From contig JACDAF010000290.1 of NCBI GenBank assembly GCA_013695575.1, positions 1-20,031 of the forward strand: a stretch of DNA of 20,031 nt. The letters run 5' to 3'. Made by a program: the position numbers and the translations under genes. Below are positions 13,636-20,031 of the stretch, piece by piece. The notes under the pieces are model-generated. The model saw nothing but the letters and a program-made list of their open reading frames with translations. It had not been told where the DNA came from and made no database searches. Within the stretch, counting starts at the first letter, position 1. Each line of letters opens with the position of its first letter. Source of the DNA: Chloroflexota bacterium (GTDB lineage Bacteria; Chloroflexota; Limnocylindria; P2-11E).

Positions 13636-14774
13636 GCGGTATCGTCGCCCGTCACTACCGGACGGGCGAGCCATGGCGGGTCACCGTCCGCGACGGCCAG
13701 ATCCAGCATCTCGAGCGGATCGGCGAAGCGGGACCCGACGCCCCGATCGTGAGCCCGGGCCTGGTCGATCTGCAGGTGAACGGTTTCGCCGGAGTCGATC
13801 TGAACTCACCAGCTCTCACGCCGGACGACGTTCTCGCGGTCGTCCGGGCGCTGGCGCGTCACGGGGTCACCAGGTTCCTGCCGACGGTGATCACCGCGCC
13901 GTATGAGCGGATGCACGAGACGATCTCGGTCATCGCCCGAGCCCGGCGGATCCATCGCGAGGTCGCCGGCGCCGCGGTCGGCGTGCACCTCGAGGGCCCA
14001 TACATCTCAGGACGGGACGGGCCTCGAGGTGCGCACGATCCGCGTTGGGTCCGCGCCCCGGACAAGACCGAGTTCGCGGCACTCGCCGCGGCAGCCGAAG
14101 GGGCCACGATCATGGTGACGGTGGCGCCAGAGCTCAAGGGAGCGCTCCAGCTCATCCGGACAGGACGGGCCGCCGGCGTCGTCATGGCGATCGGGCACAC
14201 CGCTGCTGATGTGGACGTCGTGACGGCGGCCACGGAGGCCGGAGCGTCCCTCAGCACACACCTCGGCAACGCCACCGAACAGCTCCTCCCGCGCCACGCG
14301 AACGTGATCAACGCGCAGCTCGCAGAGGATCGACTCTGCGCTACCTTCATCGCGGACGGCCATCACGTCCCGCCACACGTGCTCCGCACCTACCTGCGCG
14401 CGAAGGGGATCTCTCGCTCGATACTCGTCAGCGACGCGACCGCCGCCGCGGCTGCCCCTCCAGGGCGCTACCGTCTCGGAGAGCTCGAGCTCACGGTCGG
14501 TGAGGACCGCATCGTCCGCCACCCTCACCGCGAGAGCTTCGCCGGGTCCGCGCTCAGCCTCGATGACGCCGTGTCGAACGCCGCGCGGTGGTGTGCGATC
14601 GAGCTCCCTGACGCGATCGACATGGCGAGTCTGCACCCCTTGCGGGCGCTCGGCATGGGCCTGGCCCAGTGGAGCCCCGACGCATCAGACGTGGATCTCG
14701 TCGTTGCGTCGCTCAGCGCCGGGAGATTTCGTCCGATCGCCGCGTTTCGCGGGAGGCCCTCGATCGGGTCCTAG
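13632..14774 (+). CDS. nagA: N-acetylglucosamine-6-phosphate deacetylase (NagA), probable CTG start
   Basis: An amidohydrolase of about 380 residues that removes acetate from N-acetylglucosamine-6-phosphate, producing the NagB substrate. Seen: PGLVDLQVNGFAGVD (42-56), GVHLEGPYISG with metal ligand Glu121, MAIGHTAAD with His189, STHLGNAT with His210, ADGHHVPP with His244/245, and LVSDATAA with catalytic Asp268. All core residues of NagA are in place. The frame has no ATG, GTG or TTG between 13482 and the PGLVD motif. Starting at the GTG at 13479 would add about 50 non-homologous residues inside nagB. CTG at 13632 overlaps the nagB TGA as CTGA, has GAGG 7 bases upstream and gives the normal family length. 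The TAG stop overlaps the stop of the convergent gene in a CTAG palindrome. Confidence 0.9.
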   Translation: MSGIVARHYRTGEPWRVTVRDGQIQHLERIGEAGPDAPIVSPGLVDLQVNGFAGVDLNSPALTPDDVLAVVRALARHGVTRFLPTVITAPYERMHETISVIARARRIHREVAGAAVGVHLEGPYISGRDGPRGAHDPRWVRAPDKTEFAALAAAAEGATIMVTVAPELKGALQLIRTGRAAGVVMAIGHTAADVDVVTAATEAGASLSTHLGNATEQLLPRHANVINAQLAEDRLCATFIADGHHVPPHVLRTYLRAKGISRSILVSDATAAAAAPPGRYRLGELELTVGEDRIVRHPHRESFAGSALSLDDAVSNAARWCAIELPDAIDMASLHPLRALGMGLAQWSPDASDVDLVVASLSAGRFRPIAAFRGRPSIGS

Positions 14775-16090
14775 ACGAACGGCGACACAAGCCCTCCGTC
14801 GTCGTCGAACCGGAGCGGCCCGGCGGGACCGACGACCTGGACGTCGTCGCGGCCGCGCAGGAGCGGGAGGCAGGCTTCGGACGCGAACACTCGGTCGAGC
14901 GCCAGGGTGTCGCGCGCATGCATGACGAGCGCTGCTCCTCCTTCGCGCTGCGGCGAGGTCTCGAGCGCGAGGCGCAGGCACTCGCGATCCGTCGGAGCGA
15001 CGATCGGCCACCGCGCGTTCTCGGGTGAGCGGGCGGTCACCGCGTTCAACGCGGTGACCTCGTTGTCGACCTTCGCCGCGAACCGCCGTGGAACGAAGTC
15101 GACCATTCCCATCCCGACGGCGTTGCCCTCGCTTTCCTCCGTGAGGTCTCGAACGACGATGCGACGGATGAGCGGCAGTCCGGGATGCCACGGTACGCCT
15201 TGCGTGTAGCCGTACACGCTTCGCCCGATCACGTTCGTATCCAGCCCGGCTCCGGAGATGTTCTTGCCCATGCGATCGAGTATCAGCACGTCGATCTCGT
15301 CCAGCGGGAGCCGGCCCATGAGGGAGCGCGCCTCTGCGAGGAGCCGCTCCTCCACGTCGAACAGCTCTGCGGTCGCGACGGGAACGATCCGCGCCGTCTC
15401 GTGGTAGGCGTTCTCGAGGATCGCGACGCCACCCAGGATCTTGCCGCTCGCGAGGACGCGGACCGCAGCGCTTCGCATCGCCGCGCCGAGTCCGATATCG
15501 AAGATGCGGCCGTGACACTCGCGTGCCCCGTCGTACTTCCCGAGCCCGATCGCGCAGATCTTGGCGAGTCCGCTCTCGATGACACCCTTGAAGTCCGTGT
15601 GCGGCTTCACCCGGTTCAGCAGAAGGACACCGTCGGCGGACCAGGCGGTCTCAGCAATGAAGGCTTCGACGCCCTCCGGCGTGCGCCCGAGGCTTCGCGT
15701 GGCCATCTCGTCGCGGATCGGTGCGCCCATCGTCTCGTCCGTCACGCCGTAGTGCTCGAGAAGCCGGCGCTGACCATCCGCGGTCGCGCCACCGTGACTC
15801 CCCATGGCCGGGATCACGAACGGGCGCGCGCCCCGCGCACGGAGCGCGTCGATCGCCGCGCGCGAGATGGTCGCGATATCGGTGATGCCGCGACTGCCGA
15901 CCGTGACGCCGACCTCCGCGCCGTCCGTGAGCGGGATCGTCGCGAGGACCTGATCGACCGCCGCGCGTGTGGCCGCGACCACGTCGCCGACTCGCGGTCG
16001 CGCGAAGCGGACCGCGAGCTCCGCGAGACGTGGGGGCGGTGCGTCGCGCCGCGCGGGAATGACGTCCTGTGGCTCGGGTGCCCGCGTCAT
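14771..16090 (-). CDS. LarA-like nickel-pincer-dependent hydroxyacid isomerase (DUF2088 family)
   Basis: A 439-residue protein, close to the length of lactate racemase LarA. The family uses a nickel-pincer nucleotide to racemise or epimerise alpha-hydroxyacids by hydride transfer. Seen: VGSRGITD (64-71) in the position of the LarA Asp/Arg motif, AMGSHGGAT with His99, NRVKPHTDFKG with His164, IESGLAKICAIGLGK with Lys177 (the residue that would carry the cofactor), and ARECHGRIF with His193. These match LarA His108, His174, Lys184 and His200 by eye. The cofactor genes larB, larC and larE are not in the window. ATG at 16090-16088 has no good Shine-Dalgarno, but it overlaps the stop of a 12-codon ORF as ATGA. 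Its place after a gluconokinase-like gene suggests a sugar-acid substrate such as gluconate or mannonate (inference). Confidence 0.82.
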   Translation of the reverse strand: MTRAPEPQDVIPARRDAPPPRLAELAVRFARPRVGDVVAATRAAVDQVLATIPLTDGAEVGVTVGSRGITDIATISRAAIDALRARGARPFVIPAMGSHGGATADGQRRLLEHYGVTDETMGAPIRDEMATRSLGRTPEGVEAFIAETAWSADGVLLLNRVKPHTDFKGVIESGLAKICAIGLGKYDGARECHGRIFDIGLGAAMRSAAVRVLASGKILGGVAILENAYHETARIVPVATAELFDVEERLLAEARSLMGRLPLDEIDVLILDRMGKNISGAGLDTNVIGRSVYGYTQGVPWHPGLPLIRRIVVRDLTEESEGNAVGMGMVDFVPRRFAAKVDNEVTALNAVTARSPENARWPIVAPTDRECLRLALETSPQREGGAALVMHARDTLALDRVFASEACLPLLRGRDDVQVVGPAGPLRFDDDGGLVSPFV

Positions 16091-16125
16091 GCCCACAGAG
16101 CGAACGGCGTGTCGGTCGCGGTCAT
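16087..16125 (-). other. 12-codon ORF bridging the kinase and LarA-like genes
   Basis: This ORF encodes MTATDTPFALWA. Its ATG overlaps the kinase stop as ATGA (16122-16125), and its own TGA overlaps the ATG of the LarA-like gene as ATGA (16087-16090). It thus spans the whole 31-base gap exactly. The peptide has no recognisable family. It may carry ribosomes across to a start without a Shine-Dalgarno, or it may be chance. Confidence 0.35.
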
Positions 16126-17639
16126 CCTTTGCTCGATCGTAGATCCGCCATCTGGCCGCGCCGCACCGCTTCTTCGAGCCCGGCCTGGCGCTCCAGCGCC
16201 TTGCGCAGGGCCACCTGGGCGCGCTCGCGTGGTCGGAAAGTCCGACCGATCGGCGACCGGATCGCGGCGAGATCGGGGATCGCGCCGATCCGCTCGAGCG
16301 CGACGATCGCCGCGCCGCGCGCTGAGCCCTCGCGGACGCCGCTTGCAATGAGCGCCCTGCCGAGTGCGTCGGCGAGAAGCTGGATCAGGTACGGACGCGA
16401 GAGCGCCGCGCCGCCCGCGACCACCACGCGTTCGATCCCCGGCACCGCCGCGTCCACGAGCTGCCAGAGCCGCGCGAACCGCAGGACGATCCCCTCGACG
16501 AACGCCTGGACGATGTCGTCGGCGGACGTGTCAAGGGTCAGTCCCGCGAGCGCCGCGCGTGCTGCATCGTCCCAGGTTGGGCTGCGGTCGCCCGCGAGGA
16601 GCGGCGACACCGTCAGCCCGTGGACGTCCAGGGGACGTTGCACGACCAGCGCGACGTCCACGCCGGGAAAGGTGCGCTCGAGCCAGGAGAGCGCGTTGCC
16701 TGCGTTGGAGAGCGCGCCGCCCGCGACGACGCGCCGCCGGTCCAACCGATACGTCCAGCCGCCTGCCACCGTCGGGGGGGCCATCTCGTGCACGACGCGC
16801 AGCGCGCCGGACGTCCCGACCATGAGCGCCGCCGTGCCGGTCCCGACGGCACCCGCGCCGATGTTCGAGCACGCGCCATCGCCGATCGCCGGCAACCAGG
16901 GGACCCTGGCGAGCGCGGGCCATCGCCCGGCGAACACCGGCCGGAGCCCGCAGAGCGGATCGTCGGAGATGGGCGAGAGCGTGCGCTCCTCGAGCCCCAG
17001 TTCCGCGAGCATCGCGCCGTCCCAGCCACAATCGCGCTGCGCGTAGAGCCCGGTGGCCGACGCCATGCCATGCGCCGCCCGACGCTCTCCGAAGGCCAGC
17101 AGGTAGAGGTACTCGCCGAACGACATCCAGTGTGTCGTCCCGCGATACGTCTCTGGCGCCGTGTCACGAAGCCAGCGCAGCTTCGCCGGAAGGTACGAGG
17201 CGTGGAGCACGCATCCGGTGCGCGCATGGACCGCATCCTCGTCGAGGTCCCGCCGGAGCACCGCCGCGGCGTCGCGCGGGCGGGTGTCCGCCCAGGTGAT
17301 CACGCGCGTGGTCGCGCGGCCCCTGGCGTCCACGCCCGTGAGGCTGTGCCAGAACGCCGCGACCGAGACCGCCGCCACATCGGCCGCGCGGCGGCCGAGC
17401 GCGCGCATCACGGAGTCGATCGCGACGAACGCTGCGCGCGAGCGCTCCGCCGGGTCCAACGAAGACTCACCCAGCCTGCTCGTACGCGGCAAGCGCTCGG
17501 AGAAGGCGGTCGCACGACGGATCGGCCGCGCTGCCGCATCGAATACGAGCGCGCGCAGGCTTGACGTGCCGAGATCGAGTGTGAGGATCAGCGGCGCTCG
17601 CGCCTCCCGCAGCGGGATGGCGAGCGGCTCGCCGATCAC
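16122..17639 (-). CDS. FGGY-family carbohydrate kinase, gluconokinase-like
   Basis: A 505-residue two-domain ASKHA kinase that phosphorylates a sugar or sugar acid with ATP in the cytoplasm. Seen: the phosphate-1 motif LDLGTSSLRALVFD (21-34), AAFWHSLTGVD (94-104), WADTRP (116-121), GDGACSNIGAG with candidate catalytic Asp254, the LMVGTSGALR adenosine-domain strand, LLAGDRSPTW (FGGY signature region), and VVVAGGAALSRPY. The segments TGCVLHASYLPAKLRW and MASATGLYAQRDCGWD resemble gluconate kinases of the family; xylulokinase is the main alternative. The start is GTG at 17639-17637, which overlaps the upstream kinase gene stop as GTGA. It lies downstream of transketolase in the same operon, so its product probably enters the pentose phosphate pathway. 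Confidence 0.88.
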   Translation of the reverse strand: MIGEPLAIPLREARAPLILTLDLGTSSLRALVFDAAARPIRRATAFSERLPRTSRLGESSLDPAERSRAAFVAIDSVMRALGRRAADVAAVSVAAFWHSLTGVDARGRATTRVITWADTRPRDAAAVLRRDLDEDAVHARTGCVLHASYLPAKLRWLRDTAPETYRGTTHWMSFGEYLYLLAFGERRAAHGMASATGLYAQRDCGWDGAMLAELGLEERTLSPISDDPLCGLRPVFAGRWPALARVPWLPAIGDGACSNIGAGAVGTGTAALMVGTSGALRVVHEMAPPTVAGGWTYRLDRRRVVAGGALSNAGNALSWLERTFPGVDVALVVQRPLDVHGLTVSPLLAGDRSPTWDDAARAALAGLTLDTSADDIVQAFVEGIVLRFARLWQLVDAAVPGIERVVVAGGAALSRPYLIQLLADALGRALIASGVREGSARGAAIVALERIGAIPDLAAIRSPIGRTFRPRERAQVALRKALERQAGLEEAVRRGQMADLRSSKG

Positions 17640-18313
17640 GCCGCGAGTATGCGCGTGGCGAGCTCCTGGACCGCCTCTCGCTCCGCCGGATCCAGGTTCG
17701 CGTCGGCAAGGCGCCGCTCGGCGACGGCCGCCAGGAGCTCGCGGACGCCGTCGCCGCCCGCCGCTTGCAGGAACTCGTGCGCGAAGCGGCGGCGCAGCAT
17801 GTCGCGGACGCGGCCCGGAAGCGAGCTCGACTCCGGAAAGCCGCCGACGATCAGGAAGGTCATCGCGACGTCGGCCGCGGCGGGGCCGCGTGCGGCGTTC
17901 GCCCAGTCGATGACCCACGGCCCCTTGGCCGTGATGAGCACGTTGTCCGGGTGCAGATCGAGGTGCAGCAGCGAGGTGCCCGGGCCGACGGGCGCCTGCA
18001 TCCAGGCCGGCGCCCGGATCGCGCCGAGCCGGCGGTGAAGGTCTCCGAGGAGGGCGGCGTGCGCGGACAGCCGCCACGGGCGGCGGGCGAGGTCGGCGCT
18101 CATGGTCCTGCCGTCGACACGCGCGACGACGAGGTCCGGGCCCTTCGCCTCACGGACCGCCGGCACGGGATAGCCGGTCTTGCGCGCATGCTCCATGACC
18201 GCCGCCTCGTGCTCGGCTGAACGGCCGGAGCGGTAGCGGCGCAGCACCCAGCGCTCATCGATCGCGAACACGTCCGCATCGCGGCCGCGGCCGATGAGGC
18301 GCAGCTCGCTCAG
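17636..18313 (-). CDS. APH-fold small-molecule phosphotransferase, probable CTG start
   Basis: A protein of about 225 residues with the aminoglycoside-phosphotransferase/choline-kinase fold. Seen: a nucleotide loop LIGRGRDADVFAID (6-19), VLRRYRSG, the Brenner motif LLHLDLHPDNVLI with catalytic Asp119 and Asn124, and VIDWANAARG with metal-binding Asp136. It is short for the family but has all catalytic parts. GTG at 18271 is available but would remove the nucleotide loop. The frame continues upstream to CTG at 18313-18311, which overlaps the transketolase TGA as CTGA; no ATG, GTG or TTG lies nearby. The substrate is unknown. Its operon position argues for a sugar or metabolite and against antibiotic resistance. 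Confidence 0.82.
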   Translation of the reverse strand: MSELRLIGRGRDADVFAIDERWVLRRYRSGRSAEHEAAVMEHARKTGYPVPAVREAKGPDLVVARVDGRTMSADLARRPWRLSAHAALLGDLHRRLGAIRAPAWMQAPVGPGTSLLHLDLHPDNVLITAKGPWVIDWANAARGPAAADVAMTFLIVGGFPESSSLPGRVRDMLRRRFAHEFLQAAGGDGVRELLAAVAERRLADANLDPAEREAVQELATRILAA

Positions 18314-20031
18314 GGCAGGAGCTCTCGCGCCGCCTTCGCGATGTGCCAGGCCGAGATCCCGGCCGCGTGGAGGAGCTCGGCGGGCTTGCCGGAGGCCGGC
18401 ATCTCACGCACCGCGAGATGCCGGTAGCGCAGGCCGAGCTCACCGCTGCCGGCGAGCGCGGCAAGGACGGCGTCACCGATGCCACCCTCGGGCCAGTGGT
18501 CCTCGACGACCACGATCCGGCCGCCGGTGGCGCGCGCGGCAGCGGTGAGCGCCTTGGTGTCGATCGGCTTCACGGAGTACGCGTCGATGAGGCGGACCTT
18601 CACGCCGTCAGCCGCGAGCTCGTCCGCCGCCTTCACGGCCTCGTGCACGGTGATGCCGGCGGCGACGATCGCGACCCGATCATCGGGGCCGCCGCCGCGC
18701 ACGACCCGGCTGCCGCCGACCGGGAAGTCGTCATCGGCGCCGTAGAGGATCGGGGTCTTCTCGCGGGTCGTGCGGATGTAGCTGACGCCCCCGAGATCGG
18801 CCATCTGCGCGACCAGCTTCGCCGTCTGGTTCGCGTCGCACGGGTAGAGCACCGTCGAGCCGTGGACCGCGCGCATCATCGCGAGATCCTCGAGCGCCAT
18901 CTGCGACGGTCCGTCCTCGCCGATGGAGACCCCTGCGTGCGAGCCGGAGAGGCGGATGTTCGCGCGCGATACCGCGGCCATGCGGATGAAGTCGTGGGCG
19001 CGCGTGAGGAACGCGGCGAACGTCGAGGCGAACGGCACGAGTCCGACCACCTGCATCCCGACCGCGGCCGCGACCAGCTGCTGCTCGGCGATGAACATCT
19101 CGAAGAAGCGGTCCGGGTGCTCCTTCTTGAAGTCCTCGGCGTGGGTCGAGTTGCTCACCTCGGCGTCGAGCACGACCACATCGCCACGCGCCGCACCGAG
19201 CGCGGCGAGCGTCTCGCCGTACGCCTTGCGCGTCGCCAGCGGCTCGGTGTACGCCGTCAGCTGCGGCCGCCCGCGCGTGATGCCCGGCGGCGCCCAGGGC
19301 GCCGGCTTCCGGACCTCGAACGTCCGCGACGGCGCGTCGCCGAGCTCGGCAAGCGCCTGCTTCGTCTGCTCCGCGTCGAGCGTCTTGCCGTGCCAGCCTG
19401 GCTTGTCCGCGAGGAACGAGACGCCCTCGCCCTTGCGTGTCCTCGCGATGACGACGCATGGACGATCCGCGCCGCTCGCCGCGGTAAAGGCGTCGTCAAT
19501 GGCGGCGACGTCATGCCCGTCCACGACGATCGCCTCCCAGCCGAAGGCGCGCGCGCGCGCCGCGTAGCGGTCGGTGTCCCACTCGAGCTGCGTCGGGCCG
19601 CGCTGACCGAGCCGGTTGACATCGATGATCGCGGTGAGATTGGTGAGGCCTTCGTGCCCGGCACGCTCGAAGGCCTCCCAGACGGATCCCTCGGCCGTCT
19701 CGCTGTCACCGAGCAGTGCCCACACGCGGTATGGCGCGCGGAGGACCCGCGCGCCCCCGAGAGCAACGCCGACCGCGATCGGGAAGCCTTGCCCCAGAGA
19801 ACCCGTCGCGACATCGACCCAGGGGAGGATCGGCGTCGGGTGCCCCTCGAGCCGGCTGCCGAGCTTGCGGAACGTGAGCAGCTCCGCGTCATCGATCACA
19901 CCCGCGGCGCGGAACATCGCATAGACGAGCGGCGACGCGTGACCCTTGGAGAAGATGAGGTGATCGTTGGCGGGGTCGTCGGGCCTGGACCAGTCGTAGC
20001 GGAGGTGACCCGCAAGGAGCACGGCCATGAG
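18310..20031 (-). CDS. tkt: transketolase, N-terminus outside the window
   Basis: 573 codons of a single-chain transketolase; roughly the first 50 residues lie past the window end. The enzyme moves two-carbon ketol units between sugar phosphates with thiamine diphosphate. Seen: FSKGHASP, GHPTPILP, ATGSLGQG, the diphosphate-binding motif beginning GDSETAEGSVWEA and ending IIDVNRLGQ, WHGK, FIAEQQLVAAAVG with the catalytic Glu, GSHAGVSIGEDGPSQMALED, and the C-terminal VVEDHWPEGGIGDA. These segments, as I recall them, are closer to the animal-type transketolases than to E. coli TktA, which is longer. It is the first visible gene of the operon and ends in a CTGA overlap with the next kinase gene. 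Confidence 0.95.
   Translation of the reverse strand, partial: LMAVLLAGHLRYDWSRPDDPANDHLIFSKGHASPLVYAMFRAAGVIDDAELLTFRKLGSRLEGHPTPILPWVDVATGSLGQGFPIAVGVALGGARVLRAPYRVWALLGDSETAEGSVWEAFERAGHEGLTNLTAIIDVNRLGQRGPTQLEWDTDRYAARARAFGWEAIVVDGHDVAAIDDAFTAASGADRPCVVIARTRKGEGVSFLADKPGWHGKTLDAEQTKQALAELGDAPSRTFEVRKPAPWAPPGITRGRPQLTAYTEPLATRKAYGETLAALGAARGDVVVLDAEVSNSTHAEDFKKEHPDRFFEMFIAEQQLVAAAVGMQVVGLVPFASTFAAFLTRAHDFIRMAAVSRANIRLSGSHAGVSIGEDGPSQMALEDLAMMRAVHGSTVLYPCDANQTAKLVAQMADLGGVSYIRTTREKTPILYGADDDFPVGGSRVVRGGGPDDRVAIVAAGITVHEAVKAADELAADGVKVRLIDAYSVKPIDTKALTAAARATGGRIVVVEDHWPEGGIGDAVLAALAGSGELGLRYRHLAVREMPASGKPAELLHAAGISAWHIAKAARELLP

Noticed and set aside
1..20031. tRNA, rRNA, CRISPR array, riboswitch or toxin-antitoxin pair
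   Set aside because: No short regular repeats or recognisable structured RNA were seen, and nearly all bases are used by identified genes.

Overview
The window is a very G+C-rich (about two-thirds or more by eye), almost fully coding piece of bacterial chromosome. High G/C at third codon positions, frequent GTG starts, 4-bp NTGA gene overlaps and a Tat-exported lipoprotein fit a high-GC Chloroflexota- or Actinobacteriota-like organism, probably environmental. The taxon cannot be fixed from the sequence alone. No tRNA, rRNA, CRISPR array or recognisable transcriptional regulator was seen.

Layout. (i) 3-344 (+) is the 3' end of an IS481-type transposase cut by the window edge. (ii) 444-3952 (-) is a tightly packed set transcribed lemA > M48 protease > CaiB-type CoA-transferase > crotonase. 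(iii) 3992-11990 (-) is a catabolic or transport operon: Gfo/Idh oxidoreductase > DegT aminotransferase > family 5 solute-binding lipoprotein > two DppB/DppC permeases > TIM-barrel amidohydrolase > hexapeptide acetyltransferase > xylose-isomerase-like TIM barrel. (iv) 12065-14774 (+) is divergent from (iii): SDR dehydrogenase > nagB > nagA. (v) 14771-20031 (-) converges on (iv): transketolase (5' end outside the window) > APH-fold kinase > gluconokinase-like FGGY kinase > a 12-codon bridging ORF > LarA-like nickel-pincer isomerase.

How the genes may work together. Blocks (iii)-(v) look like a carbohydrate or amino-sugar utilisation island. An ABC importer (without its ATPases here) would bring in a substrate. 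Gfo/Idh, DegT, amidohydrolase, acetyltransferase and the TIM-barrel isomerase would remodel it. NagA/NagB would feed N-acetylglucosamine-6-phosphate into glycolysis. The kinase and transketolase would lead to the pentose phosphate pathway. The most provocative reading is a nickel-dependent hydroxyacid route. A D-mannonate-oxidoreductase-like SDR, a LarA-family protein (a superfamily that includes a gluconate 2-epimerase) and a gluconokinase-like enzyme could turn D-fructuronate into mannonate, gluconate and then 6-phosphogluconate without a mannonate dehydratase. This is inference from gene neighbourhood.

Gene junctions are also notable. ATGA, GTGA, TTGA and, in two places (nagA and the APH-like kinase), CTGA overlaps occur. 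Both CTGA cases leave CTG as the only plausible start that keeps the conserved N-terminus.
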